Shown piece by piece: positions 8,717-17,298 of a stretch of DNA of 49,062 bases. Every line of letters begins with the position of its first letter. The stretch's first letter is position 1. Source of the DNA: Fibrobacter sp. Its GTDB lineage: Bacteria; Fibrobacterota; Chitinivibrionia; Chitinivibrionales; Chitinispirillaceae. The position numbers and the translations under genes are program-made. The stretch covers positions 1 through 49,062 of the forward strand of contig JAAZBG010000063.1 of the NCBI GenBank assembly GCA_012513915.1. Direction: 5' to 3'. The notes under the pieces were generated by a model. It worked only from the letters and a program-made list of their open reading frames with translations. It did not search any database and was not told the origin of the DNA.

Positions 8717-10333
8717 ATGCGTAAAATCAGAATAGCAATTCAGGCATTTTTTTTTCTGGCATTTATAATCTTTTTTTTCTTACTAAACAAATATCCAACT
8801 GCCTACACTGTCGACAGCGACTTTTTTCTAAAACTGAATCCACTGACAACACTTCTTGTAAGCATTGCCTCCAGACAGTTTTTTTTCGATCTGGTACTTA
8901 TTTCAGGAATTGTTTTTGTGGCTACGATAATCTTTGGAAGAATTTTCTGCGGAGCAGTTTGCCCGCTGGGTACTCTTATTGACATTGTCGACGCTGCACT
9001 TCCAAAAATCCGGTCAAATGAACGTCGCCCTGCAATCTATCTTCATCGATTGAAATACATACTTTTGATTATCACTGTTACGTTAACTGTATTTGGAATT
9101 CTCGTTCCACTTTTTTTCGATCCTATCCTTCTTATTACCAGAATCTTTACAAACGTTGTAAATCCCGCACTAAATGTAATCATCAGCGACTCTCATCATG
9201 CTATAGGATCCGTATTTCCTGATGCCGGCAGCTATCTGAATCAGACATTTACAACAAAAGTTCCTCTGTTTTCCGGTATTGGAGTGACTATTTTCCTTGT
9301 GTTTCTCATCTTTGGTGGTACCTTCTGGGACAAACGATTCTGGTGTCAGTATATTTGTCCATCAGGAGCTTTTTTCGGCCTACTATCCAACTGGTCAATT
9401 TACAAAAGAAAAGTTGACGGATCAAAATGTAATTCCTGTGCCCGTTGTGCAAGAGCATGCCCTACCCGCGCGATACCTCAAAAAGATGTCAAAAAGACAT
9501 CTGCATCAGAATGCATTCTCTGCGGTGTTTGTGTATCAATGAAAGATGAATGCAACAGGTTTTCTTTTGGTAAAATTTCCAAAAATGAATCAGTTCCAAC
9601 CGATGTAAAACGCCGTCACGTTCTTGGAGGACTTGCGGGAGGTCTTATCGCACTTCCAGCATACAAAGCGACAGCATCGTTGAAGCGTGATGACCATGGG
9701 AAACTGATTCGTCCACCGGCATCACTACCCGAAACAGAGTTCCTCGCAAAGTGTCTTGCCTGCGGTTCATGTATGAAAGCATGTCCTACAAATGCACTTC
9801 AGCCATGTATGTTTACTGATGGTTTTAATAAACTATACACTCCAAAGATTGTCCCGAAAATCGGAGGTTGTGAAGGCCAGTGTGCAATCTGCGGTAATGT
9901 CTGTCCTACAGGCGCAATCCGTAAAGTATTACCAACAGATAAGCCTTATATTAAACTAGGTACAGCAGTCCTTGACAAAAACAAGTGTATCGCATGGGAG
10001 CAGAACAAGGAATGCGTTGTATGCGATGAAGTCTGTCCGTTTAATGCGATTGACTCTCTTGAACTCGAAACGACAGGGGGGAAATTCACCGTTCCCGTTG
10101 TCAAGGAAGATCTGTGCATGGGATGCGGTATGTGTGAACACCACTGCCCCGTCAATGATCAGGCAGCTATTGCCGTAATGCGTTTTGGTGAGAACAGAAA
10201 ATCCAGTGGTGATTATCTTACAAAATCACAACGTGAAAAAATGGATATTGAAAGAAAAAAGACCGGTCATGAATCACTTGATAATATTCCACAGGAGAAT
10301 AAAAGTGATTTGCCGGTGGGGTTTGAGGAGTAG
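8717..10333 (+). CDS. NapH/NapG-like membrane polyferredoxin fusion
   Basis: A 538-residue iron-sulfur protein in two parts. Residues 1 to about 230 resemble NapH/NosR-type quinol-oxidising membrane ferredoxins: several transmembrane helices with C-G-A-V-C-P-L-G and C-Q-Y-I-C-P-S-G cytoplasmic motifs. C-N-S-C-A-R-C-A-R-A-C-P and C-I-L-C-G-V-C clusters follow. At about residues 295-320 comes R-R-H-V-L-G-G-L-A-G-G-L-I-A-L-P, which looks like the Tat-type N-terminus of NapG. It is followed by four more [4Fe-4S] cysteine groups ending in C-M-G-C-G-M-C-E-H-H-C-P. The gene thus reads as napH joined to napG. It probably passes electrons from the quinone pool to exported partners. The next genes encode DUF362 proteins, which are often found with such ferredoxins. 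The partner reductase is not in the window. Confidence 0.8.
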   Translation: MRKIRIAIQAFFFLAFIIFFFLLNKYPTAYTVDSDFFLKLNPLTTLLVSIASRQFFFDLVLISGIVFVATIIFGRIFCGAVCPLGTLIDIVDAALPKIRSNERRPAIYLHRLKYILLIITVTLTVFGILVPLFFDPILLITRIFTNVVNPALNVIISDSHHAIGSVFPDAGSYLNQTFTTKVPLFSGIGVTIFLVFLIFGGTFWDKRFWCQYICPSGAFFGLLSNWSIYKRKVDGSKCNSCARCARACPTRAIPQKDVKKTSASECILCGVCVSMKDECNRFSFGKISKNESVPTDVKRRHVLGGLAGGLIALPAYKATASLKRDDHGKLIRPPASLPETEFLAKCLACGSCMKACPTNALQPCMFTDGFNKLYTPKIVPKIGGCEGQCAICGNVCPTGAIRKVLPTDKPYIKLGTAVLDKNKCIAWEQNKECVVCDEVCPFNAIDSLELETTGGKFTVPVVKEDLCMGCGMCEHHCPVNDQAAIAVMRFGENRKSSGDYLTKSQREKMDIERKKTGHESLDNIPQENKSDLPVGFEE

Positions 10334-10386
10334 CAAGTAGCAAGTAGCAAGTAGCAAGAAGTAAGATGTAAGATGTAAGATGTAAG
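10331..10386 (+). repeat. Heptanucleotide microsatellite (eight 7-bp units)
   Basis: Four copies of TAGCAAG (10331-10358), one AAGTAAG (10359-10365) and three ATGTAAG (10366-10386) in unbroken seven-base register, sharing the ending YAAG. The first unit supplies the TAG stop codon of the polyferredoxin gene. Seven-base units change reading phase when copies are lost or gained, although here only noncoding DNA follows. Confidence 0.9.
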
Positions 10387-10446
10387 AAGGGCTTGACGAC
10401 AGCAGATTTTAACAAAGTAGCAACATTACAATAGGGGAAATAAATA

Positions 10447-11355
10447 ATGGATATTTCGAGACGTTCGTTTATAGAAGGGGCAATAGCCGGCGGCGTTGCG
10501 GCCGCAGTTGGATCAAATGTATTTGCGCAGGCAACAGGTAGTAAAAGCGAGGTTTTTGTAGGCAAAGGAACTGCTTCTGATGTAATGCCTAAGTTGTTTG
10601 ATAAACTCGGTGGAATTTCACGATTTGTAAAAAAAGGTGCTCGTGTGATGATCAAGCCGAATATGAGCTTTGCAAATCCTCCTGAATGGGGCACATGTAC
10701 ATCACCGGAAGCTGTGTACACTGCCGCAAAGCTCTGTCTTGACGCAGGTGCATCACGGGTGATTGTTTGTGACAATACACTCCATGATGCAGCACATTGT
10801 AAAGAGAAAACAGGTATTGCTGAGGCGGTGAAAAGTTTAAAAGGTGTTGTGGTATATACTCCGAAACAGGATTCAATGTTTATCACTAAAACAGAGAGCA
10901 AGGCAAAACAACTAACCACAGCAGATGTTGTAAAAGAAGTGTATTCTGTAGATTTCCTGCTTTCGCTACCTACTGCGAAATCACACAGCGCTGGCGGGGT
11001 ATCCTTTAATATAAAGGGACTTATGGGCCTTGTAAAGGATCGCGGGATTTTTCATCGTGATTACGAAATGGCAACAGCCATAGCTGAACAGCTCTATTAT
11101 ATCAAACCTCACCTGTGTCTCGTTGATGCATCCCGTGCACTCATCGACAATGGTCCTGCAGGTCCGGGAAAAGTGAAACAGCTCGACACGTTTATTGCTG
11201 GCACAGATCCTGTTGCAGTTGACAGTTATGCAACCACTCTTGCCCCCTGGTATGGTAAAACCTTCGAAGGAAAACAGGTAAAACATTTAAAGGAAGCTGC
11301 TGCACTTGGTTTTGGTAATGTGGAATCATCAAAGATTACTGAGATTATGGTATAA
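10447..11355 (+). CDS. Tat-exported DUF362 protein
   Basis: 302 residues. The N-terminus D-I-S-R-R-S-F-I-E-G-A-I-A-G-G-V-A-A-A-V-G is a twin-arginine signal, so the protein is probably folded with a cofactor before export. The rest matches DUF362 proteins: V-M-I-K-P-N-M-S-F-A-N-P-P-E-W-G, A-G-A-S-R-V-I-V-C-D-N, L-L-S-L-P-T-A-K-S-H, F-N-I-K-G-L-M-G and the closing G-T-D-P-V-A-V-D-S-Y-A. DUF362 proteins often occur with 4Fe-4S ferredoxins, as with the preceding gene, and their biochemical role is not settled. The gene lies between two different microsatellites. GGGG about 11 bases before the ATG is the likely ribosome binding site. Confidence 0.85.
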   Translation: MDISRRSFIEGAIAGGVAAAVGSNVFAQATGSKSEVFVGKGTASDVMPKLFDKLGGISRFVKKGARVMIKPNMSFANPPEWGTCTSPEAVYTAAKLCLDAGASRVIVCDNTLHDAAHCKEKTGIAEAVKSLKGVVVYTPKQDSMFITKTESKAKQLTTADVVKEVYSVDFLLSLPTAKSHSAGGVSFNIKGLMGLVKDRGIFHRDYEMATAIAEQLYYIKPHLCLVDASRALIDNGPAGPGKVKQLDTFIAGTDPVAVDSYATTLAPWYGKTFEGKQVKHLKEAAALGFGNVESSKITEIMV

Positions 11356-11362
11356 GGAACAG

Positions 11363-11392
11363 GTTGAGATTAAGGTTAAGGTTGAGGTTGTG
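11363..11392 (+). repeat. Hexanucleotide microsatellite (five 6-bp units)
   Basis: GTTGAG, ATTAAG, GTTAAG, GTTGAG and GTTGTG follow each other in exact six-base register seven bases after the DUF362 stop codon. The units are degenerate around GTTRAG. It mirrors the heptamer array on the other side of the same gene. Confidence 0.75.
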
Positions 11393-11432
11393 AAAAGGTA
11401 AGGTTATTTTATATAAGGATACAGATACTAAG

Positions 11433-14400
11433 ATGCGCAAGCTGTTACTGATTTTAATACTGCTGTTTACATCATTGATTACTGCAAATCCGCTTTCGTG
11501 GCAGACATTTTCCAATGGGAAAATAAGCTGGATATATAATGGAACATCAATTTTTATCTATTCATCCGATTCGCGTAATGTTTATCCGCTTGTACTTGAT
11601 CAAACGCGCACAACTGGTGCTATCCATGACATTATTGAGTATGAACAGGCATTATTGATATCAACCGATGCTGGCATTTATCAGATTGATATGTCTACGC
11701 AGGCTATTGAACGGATAACATTTTCGGATGATATAAACCGCACCGGAAAACTTGCATCTGATATAGATTATCTTTGGTTGTCAACTGACGACACACTCTT
11801 TCGTTTTGACAAACTTGGAAGAGAATGGCAATCTTTTTCTGTTCCTGAAAAATTTGCTAAATGTGCAATTATCAGTGATGGGACAACGGTAGAGTGCCTG
11901 GGGCAAAAAATGCTTTACACCTTTACTATTGGTACAGAGAAGTGGAACCGTTTTGCATCAGACATATCCTCTTTCGACTCTTCCTATTTTATTAAATCAT
12001 CACGATCAATTACTCAAATTTCGGGGAACCGGTTACATATTTATGTGCCAAATACACAAATCTGGGAGTTAATAAAGTCGGATAATGTAATCCTTGATGC
12101 GTGGGTCGAATCGGATATCACTTACTTTTCAACCATTGACAAAGTATATAAACTGGAAAAAAATACCGTTCTGAAGCAATTGGATATAAATATTACCGAA
12201 CCAATTATGTCGTTTACAAAAAACAACTTTGACATGTGCCTTTCGATGAAATCCAGACTCATGTTTTATAACACTACCAAATCAGAATTTTCATTCCTTG
12301 ATTATCCACCAGCAAAAGAGGATGAGCTTCCCGAAAAAGTTGTTTACAAATCTGATTTACTGTTATTTTACAAAGATGCAATCTCTATTTATAATTTCAG
12401 TAGCAAAACATGGTCCGGAATTGAAGCGAAACAGAACAACTCACAGTCAAAAATAAGCTGGACCGATGCGGGTCCGATGGTGCAGTATAAACCGGGTTTC
12501 TACACAAATATCAAAGGTTTTGTCGAAAGCAAGACATCATTAAACAGTGCAGGGTTTATTCACGATTCTGTAAGAGTCGGATGGGATTCTTTGAATAATC
12601 CTGTTTATGCTCCGGATTCAACTGACAGTACACTTCTTGTCAAATGGACAAAGCCTGATTTCATCGCTGATGTAAACATTCACACTGCAGATGCGGATGG
12701 CCGGTCACTTGACATTTCATTTAGTAATACAAACAGTTCTGTTCCTGCAACAAAACTTGCTATTTATAAAGGTGCATCAGGTGATATTATTCAGTCAATT
12801 CGTGCCGGTACCTCTGAAACAGATATTATGAAATCAAAATTATCAACACCGGTTTCGTATGAAGGATTACAGATCGGACTTGATACGAAAAGTAAATTAA
12901 AAGACAGAGACAGGAAAATTGCAAAAATCGGAGCCGGTATCGGTTATATAACATCCCGATCAATCTGGAAAGTATTGAAATATCGTCCCGATGGCAATTA
13001 CCAGCTTGAGTCTACTCCTGTTGACACGCTCCTGACTACATCCGATTCAACTTCAATTGATTCATTGGCAGTCACACAAATAACAGATTCATCGACACAA
13101 ACAAAAGATACGATACAATTATTACCCGGAACAGTGAGAGTCTGGGTTGATGGTGTTGAACTTGATGCGAAGTATTTTGCCTTCTACCGATTAACAAACT
13201 CTCTTCAGATAAGTATGGATGCGCCGGTTGATCCAAGTTCACTCATTGCAGTTACCTACAAAGTACAACCATTGCCACGACAGGGAAATAAAGAGATTGA
13301 ATTTAAGCCCTTTTATAATTTTGGTGAAACATTTTATGGAACCGGTACCATTTCTCCCCTACCCTGGCTTTCGGTACGCGGCGGTGTTGAGACCATTAAA
13401 AAGGATGCTACTCAATCTATTGTAAATTTGGCTGTACCAGTTGAATATCGTAAAGAGAATCCTGATTTACTTTTAAAAGTGACACCAGAATATTCATTTA
13501 ATCCGCAAGCAAAGAGCAGTGCTGGTGCAATAGATATCCAGAGCAGAATCGGTAAAAATCTCGGTATCACTTTTAATGGACTTGTTGCAGATACCGGATT
13601 CTCAACTGCGGATACATTTACACGCGGTTTTGGAAAAATTAAAAATGAGTACAATTTTTCGGCAAATTATAATATCACACCTGAGATTCCAATAACCTAC
13701 TCACAGCACCGTTACTCTGCCCTTTCCGGAACAGAATCGGGATATAATGCACAAACCGGTGTTCATTATCAGGGTTTTCCATTTCTGGATTTTGACATTT
13801 CAAGAGTTATCCTTGATGACAATTTAAATGATACAAATGATCTCTTTGATAGTATTTTCCATGTTAAAGACCGCTTCATGATCAAGCTATATGAAACTTC
13901 ATCACCATACCTTGCCAAACTTACACACTTTCAAAAAGTCAAGTATGAATTGACCCATACACAGTACCGATATAACAGTTTTTTTGATAATAACTTCAAT
14001 TCCGGGCGTTCAACCGTTGGTAAATTAACTCTCAATCCGGTGCAACCCGTTTCCTTAATACTCAATACCGAAACAAAAAATGGTGATTTAGGAAATAATT
14101 TAACCAGTTATATTGCACCATCCATTCAGCTTGTCACCGTGGAATTTCCAAGAGGTGTCAATTTCATGGGTACCTATTCAAGTGTTGCCAACAAATACGC
14201 AGATATTGACAGCAGCACTATTGCTGTAAACCGTCAATTGACACTTACACTCAGACCGGGACGATGGCATAATAAACTCGGCTGGTTCTCACTTAACGGA
14301 TCTTTGAAACAAAGTATTAATGCGTCAGATTCAAGCTGCGACCTTTCAACTGGCGACTATCTCACAGGTGCTATAGGTACTCAAAAAAAGCAATTTGACA

Positions 14401-14942
14401 AAGGTGCCGGCTTTAACATTTTTCTAAATGAAACATTCTTTTTGTCAAACCAGAACACCTGGTCGAAAAACGATTCAACAGAAACATTCTCGTCTAATAA
14501 TAATTTTAAATTTTATTTCGATTCAAAAAACAACTGGAACAATACTGTCAATTTTGCCACTGATTATGATAACTACTCTTTCAAAGGATTAACAGAATAC
14601 TATTGGAGAGCATTACCCTGGCTTCAACTTAAACCTGCGTTTGAACTTACCTCTGCTAATGACTCATCAGCTTCCCAACAAACGTTCTCTCCATTACTTG
14701 AGGCCTCTCTTTCAATGAATAAATGGCATTTTATACGATCACTTACGAATCTGCACAGCCTGAAAGTTCTATGGAACAGAGTTGACAATGTTCCGGATGA
14801 GCACCCAAAGCTTGAATATGTCTTTATGTTGATTTTACATACTTTGCCAAACATTACGATCAACAATCAGGAATCGTTTACATTCTCAAATGGCGGGTTC
14901 AGTAGTTTTAAAGTCAATCTACAGTGCACAATTACTTTTTAA
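11433..14942 (+). CDS. Large exported propeller/beta-barrel protein of unknown function
   Basis: 1169 residues with a signal peptide (M-R-K-L-L-L-I-L-I-L-L-F ... I-T-A-N). About residues 25-350 contain repeated short blocks of the type L-L-I-S-T-D-A-G-I-Y-Q-I-D and D-Y-L-W-L-S-T-D-D-T-L-F-R-F-D, like the beta-propeller of two-component regulators. A middle region is rich in Ser/Thr. From about residue 620 to the end, alternating hydrophobic strands and aromatic residues suggest an outer-membrane beta-barrel, and the protein ends in T-I-T-F with a terminal Phe, a common barrel signal. I do not recognise a named family. It stands between a DUF362 gene and a lipoprotein gene on the same strand, with 24 bases before the next gene, so it probably belongs to one surface or envelope operon. 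Confidence 0.7.
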   Translation: MRKLLLILILLFTSLITANPLSWQTFSNGKISWIYNGTSIFIYSSDSRNVYPLVLDQTRTTGAIHDIIEYEQALLISTDAGIYQIDMSTQAIERITFSDDINRTGKLASDIDYLWLSTDDTLFRFDKLGREWQSFSVPEKFAKCAIISDGTTVECLGQKMLYTFTIGTEKWNRFASDISSFDSSYFIKSSRSITQISGNRLHIYVPNTQIWELIKSDNVILDAWVESDITYFSTIDKVYKLEKNTVLKQLDINITEPIMSFTKNNFDMCLSMKSRLMFYNTTKSEFSFLDYPPAKEDELPEKVVYKSDLLLFYKDAISIYNFSSKTWSGIEAKQNNSQSKISWTDAGPMVQYKPGFYTNIKGFVESKTSLNSAGFIHDSVRVGWDSLNNPVYAPDSTDSTLLVKWTKPDFIADVNIHTADADGRSLDISFSNTNSSVPATKLAIYKGASGDIIQSIRAGTSETDIMKSKLSTPVSYEGLQIGLDTKSKLKDRDRKIAKIGAGIGYITSRSIWKVLKYRPDGNYQLESTPVDTLLTTSDSTSIDSLAVTQITDSSTQTKDTIQLLPGTVRVWVDGVELDAKYFAFYRLTNSLQISMDAPVDPSSLIAVTYKVQPLPRQGNKEIEFKPFYNFGETFYGTGTISPLPWLSVRGGVETIKKDATQSIVNLAVPVEYRKENPDLLLKVTPEYSFNPQAKSSAGAIDIQSRIGKNLGITFNGLVADTGFSTADTFTRGFGKIKNEYNFSANYNITPEIPITYSQHRYSALSGTESGYNAQTGVHYQGFPFLDFDISRVILDDNLNDTNDLFDSIFHVKDRFMIKLYETSSPYLAKLTHFQKVKYELTHTQYRYNSFFDNNFNSGRSTVGKLTLNPVQPVSLILNTETKNGDLGNNLTSYIAPSIQLVTVEFPRGVNFMGTYSSVANKYADIDSSTIAVNRQLTLTLRPGRWHNKLGWFSLNGSLKQSINASDSSCDLSTGDYLTGAIGTQKKQFDKGAGFNIFLNETFFLSNQNTWSKNDSTETFSSNNNFKFYFDSKNNWNNTVNFATDYDNYSFKGLTEYYWRALPWLQLKPAFELTSANDSSASQQTFSPLLEASLSMNKWHFIRSLTNLHSLKVLWNRVDNVPDEHPKLEYVFMLILHTLPNITINNQESFTFSNGGFSSFKVNLQCTITF

Positions 14943-14966
14943 TAATATTTACAAAAGGAGTACTAA

Positions 14967-15539
14967 ATGATTCGCAGGTTATTAATCGCATTTTTTGCAG
15001 TGGTATTAATGTTCGGTTGCAAAATCGTTGAGGAGGAATCGGGCGGCGATGTATTCAATGAGTCAACATTCAGAATTTATGAAGCTGATATTCAGGGATG
15101 GTCGTTTGAATCTGATTGGGAATGGGCAGAATTTCTTGCCAAAACAAGTGGATCAACAAAAGGAATGGATGAACTTGTTGATGGTGACGCGCCGATGTTT
15201 GTTGATGCCGGTTTAATTAAGGGTGCAGCACAGCGTCTTATTAATTCTAACGATGAAAAAAATGAGATTTGGATCATGACCTACCCTACAAGAGATGCCG
15301 CAACGAAAGCATTCAATAACTATATTGCAAGCGATAAGTTTACAAAATCACCAGATGCAATCGCAGGTGCATCAAGATCTATTGCACTGCTTGACAATGA
15401 GTCAACGGATGGGTGTGCATGGATTGCAGTATTAGGGGAAGTTGTAATTCTTTCATATCATACCAATTACAATAACGATGCAAAGGCTGTTGTTGATGCG
15501 GCAAATCTTTACAATGTATTCAAGAAAAAACAAAATTAA
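14967..15539 (+). CDS. Putative lipoprotein of unknown function
   Basis: 190 residues. The N-terminus M-I-R-R-L-L-I-A-F-F-A-V-V-L-M-F-G-C ends in a lipobox-like Cys18, so the mature protein is probably anchored to the envelope. The mature part is soluble and mixed alpha/beta (I-W-I-M-T-Y-P-T-R-D-A-A-T-K-A-F), with no family I recognise. A strong AAAGGAG precedes the ATG by six bases. It sits 24 bases after the barrel protein gene and 21 bases before the second Tat-DUF362 gene, so translation of the three is likely linked. Confidence 0.75.
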   Translation: MIRRLLIAFFAVVLMFGCKIVEEESGGDVFNESTFRIYEADIQGWSFESDWEWAEFLAKTSGSTKGMDELVDGDAPMFVDAGLIKGAAQRLINSNDEKNEIWIMTYPTRDAATKAFNNYIASDKFTKSPDAIAGASRSIALLDNESTDGCAWIAVLGEVVILSYHTNYNNDAKAVVDAANLYNVFKKKQN

Positions 15540-15560
15540 TAACACGTTCAGGGAGTTACT

Positions 15561-16961
15561 ATGTCTATTACAAGAAGATCATTCTTAAAAGGCTCCGCTG
15601 CGACGGCAGCAGTATCTATGGTTGGCACCAGTGCACTGGATGCATTATCAGCTCCCAATGCAACGCTTGCAAAAGGTCCCGGTAATAAATGGGAAGGACG
15701 AGTTGTTATTAATTATAACAAAGAAGCAACTTCCGGAATAACTGTTAATGAAACGATTGTAAAGAAGATGGTCAATGATGCAATTTTATTATTGACTGGT
15801 GAAGCGACTGTCGGCGCTGCATGGAAATCGGTTTTTCCATCAAGCCTGACAGCGTCATCAAAAGTTGCTATCAAGACTAATATTCTGAATGCCGGAAATC
15901 CCTGTCCTCATGCATTTACCGTTGCAGCTATTTGCGAAGGCCTGCAGCAGATGGATTTTAATGGAACAAAATTCTCTGCTGCGAATATTACTGTTTACGA
16001 TATGAACAATTCCAATTCAATGGATACAGCCGGATATACTGCGGCACGCCTCCCAAATATTGCACGAGTTAAAGATACTGCTGCAGTACATGGCGATGGT
16101 GCTCTTAATAACAGATCATATGCTAAAACATTAAAGAACAGTGATTTTCTGATTAATGTTTTCAGCCCTCGCGGTCACAGCATCGGAAGTTCCTTTTCAC
16201 TTGGCTTTAAAAGTCATTACGGAACCTATTCAAATCCTGGAGGTATGCATGGTTCTGATGCACCTGATTATTTAAGGGATATTAATTGTACTGGTCCGGT
16301 TTTCAATAAAACAGTACTCAGTATGTGCAGCGGTATTTTTGGTATGCTTGAAAGCAAAGGCCCTACCGGTTCAATAGGAAATTACTCAACCTACGCACAA
16401 AAGATGGATCCCTCATCAACCAACACCAATCCTACAACAATAATTATGAGTACCGATCCTGTAAGCTGCGAAATGCAGGCTATCAAAATGATGCGAATGA
16501 ATAATGGTAATTCTTATGCAGTTGCAAATCTTCCAACATATCTGAGAGCATCAGGAGGTGTTACAGGTGCGCTAAGCCAGACCTATAATATCGGTACTAT
16601 TGACGAAACAAAAATGGATATCAGAACAATTATCAATGGTTCGGATGTTACACCGGTCAGGCAGATACGGGAATCTATGCAGAACGGTGCAGAAATCAGT
16701 GCACGATCAATTAAAACACAAAACATCTGTTTTATACACTACACTGTACCACTTTCATTTGTTAGCCAACCGGCTAAAATAACCATTCTGGGACTTGATG
16801 GTAAAGTGGTTCGTGAATTCAAACAAACCGTTCAGGGTGCCAAAAACCACTTTTCATGGGATCAATGTGATGCTGGCAATAGTAAAGTTGCAGCAGGAGC
16901 ATATCTTGTTTCTTTTAAATCCGGATCATTGAAAATGTCAACCAGAGTCACCATTTCCTGA
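15561..16961 (+). CDS. Tat-exported DUF362-like protein with C-terminal sorting domain
   Basis: 466 residues in three parts. The N-terminus is a clear twin-arginine signal (I-T-R-R-S-F-L-K-G-S-A-A-T-A-A). The middle (about 50-370) is DUF362-like: V-A-I-K-T-N-I-L-N-A-G-N, F-L-I-N-V-F-S-P-R-G-H, C-T-G-P-V-F-N-K-T-V-L-S and I-M-S-T-D-P-V-S-C-E-M-Q-A. The last 85 residues (P-A-K-I-T-I-L-G-L-D-G-K-V-V-R-E-F ... A-A-G-A-Y-L-V-S-F-K-S-G) are a FlgD-like or type IX sorting beta domain. A Tat signal together with an outer-membrane sorting domain is unusual, since type IX substrates normally use Sec. It closes the operon and is followed by a strong hairpin terminator. A paralogue lies at 17299. Confidence 0.8.
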   Translation: MSITRRSFLKGSAATAAVSMVGTSALDALSAPNATLAKGPGNKWEGRVVINYNKEATSGITVNETIVKKMVNDAILLLTGEATVGAAWKSVFPSSLTASSKVAIKTNILNAGNPCPHAFTVAAICEGLQQMDFNGTKFSAANITVYDMNNSNSMDTAGYTAARLPNIARVKDTAAVHGDGALNNRSYAKTLKNSDFLINVFSPRGHSIGSSFSLGFKSHYGTYSNPGGMHGSDAPDYLRDINCTGPVFNKTVLSMCSGIFGMLESKGPTGSIGNYSTYAQKMDPSSTNTNPTTIIMSTDPVSCEMQAIKMMRMNNGNSYAVANLPTYLRASGGVTGALSQTYNIGTIDETKMDIRTIINGSDVTPVRQIRESMQNGAEISARSIKTQNICFIHYTVPLSFVSQPAKITILGLDGKVVREFKQTVQGAKNHFSWDQCDAGNSKVAAGAYLVSFKSGSLKMSTRVTIS

Positions 16962-16964
16962 TAC

Positions 16965-17010
16965 TATTCACTGGCTTTGTTATGTAATACAGAGTCAGTG
17001 AATACTTTTA
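16965..17010 (+). terminator. Terminator closing the DUF362 operon
   Basis: A 16-bp stem with two G-T pairs at 16965-16980/16989-17004 with an eight-base loop, followed by CTTTT. It starts four bases after the stop codon of the sorting-domain DUF362 gene. Confidence 0.75.
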
Positions 17011-17138
17011 AATTATTGTAATTGGTCAAATTTTGGTAATTTTTTATTAATTTAATTATTTTAAATAAATTACATGGATGTTTGTAGTTCACTTAATGAG
17101 TGAATACATTTGTAAAACGATTTGTACTCGCGCCCTGA

Positions 17139-17257
17139 AAGACACGCCCCCAAATCCCCCGCAGGGGGACTTAAAGACAATTAAATGTTTTACAAGTCCC
17201 CCTCAGCCAGAGAACTTTGGAAATTTCTGATGAGATGGGATTTAGGAGGTATGTTTC
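17139..17257. mobile_element. MITE-like degenerate inverted-repeat element
   Basis: The outer arms at about 17139-17160 and 17237-17257 are imperfect inverted copies (GGGATTT followed by a G-rich run and TTTC on the right, the complement on the left). Inside them, AGGGGGACTT (17163-17172) pairs exactly with AAGTCCCCCT (17194-17203). It encodes nothing and is about 119 bp long. The C-rich and G-rich blocks contrast strongly with the AT-rich surroundings. Similar AAGTCCCCC-type repeats are dispersed in many bacterial genomes. I infer a short non-autonomous element; no target-site duplication is evident. Confidence 0.55.
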
Positions 17258-17298
17258 AAATATAATTTGATTTCACTGAGGAATTAAAGTTCTAAACT

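Noticed and set aside
10331..10386. CRISPR-like array
   Set aside because: Units are seven bases and contiguous, without spacers; it is a microsatellite. No CRISPR array was seen elsewhere in the window.
10218..10919. Minus-strand 233-codon frame with repeated L-L-L-A-T
   Set aside because: It runs antisense to the polyferredoxin end and the DUF362 gene; the repeats are just the translated heptamer array.
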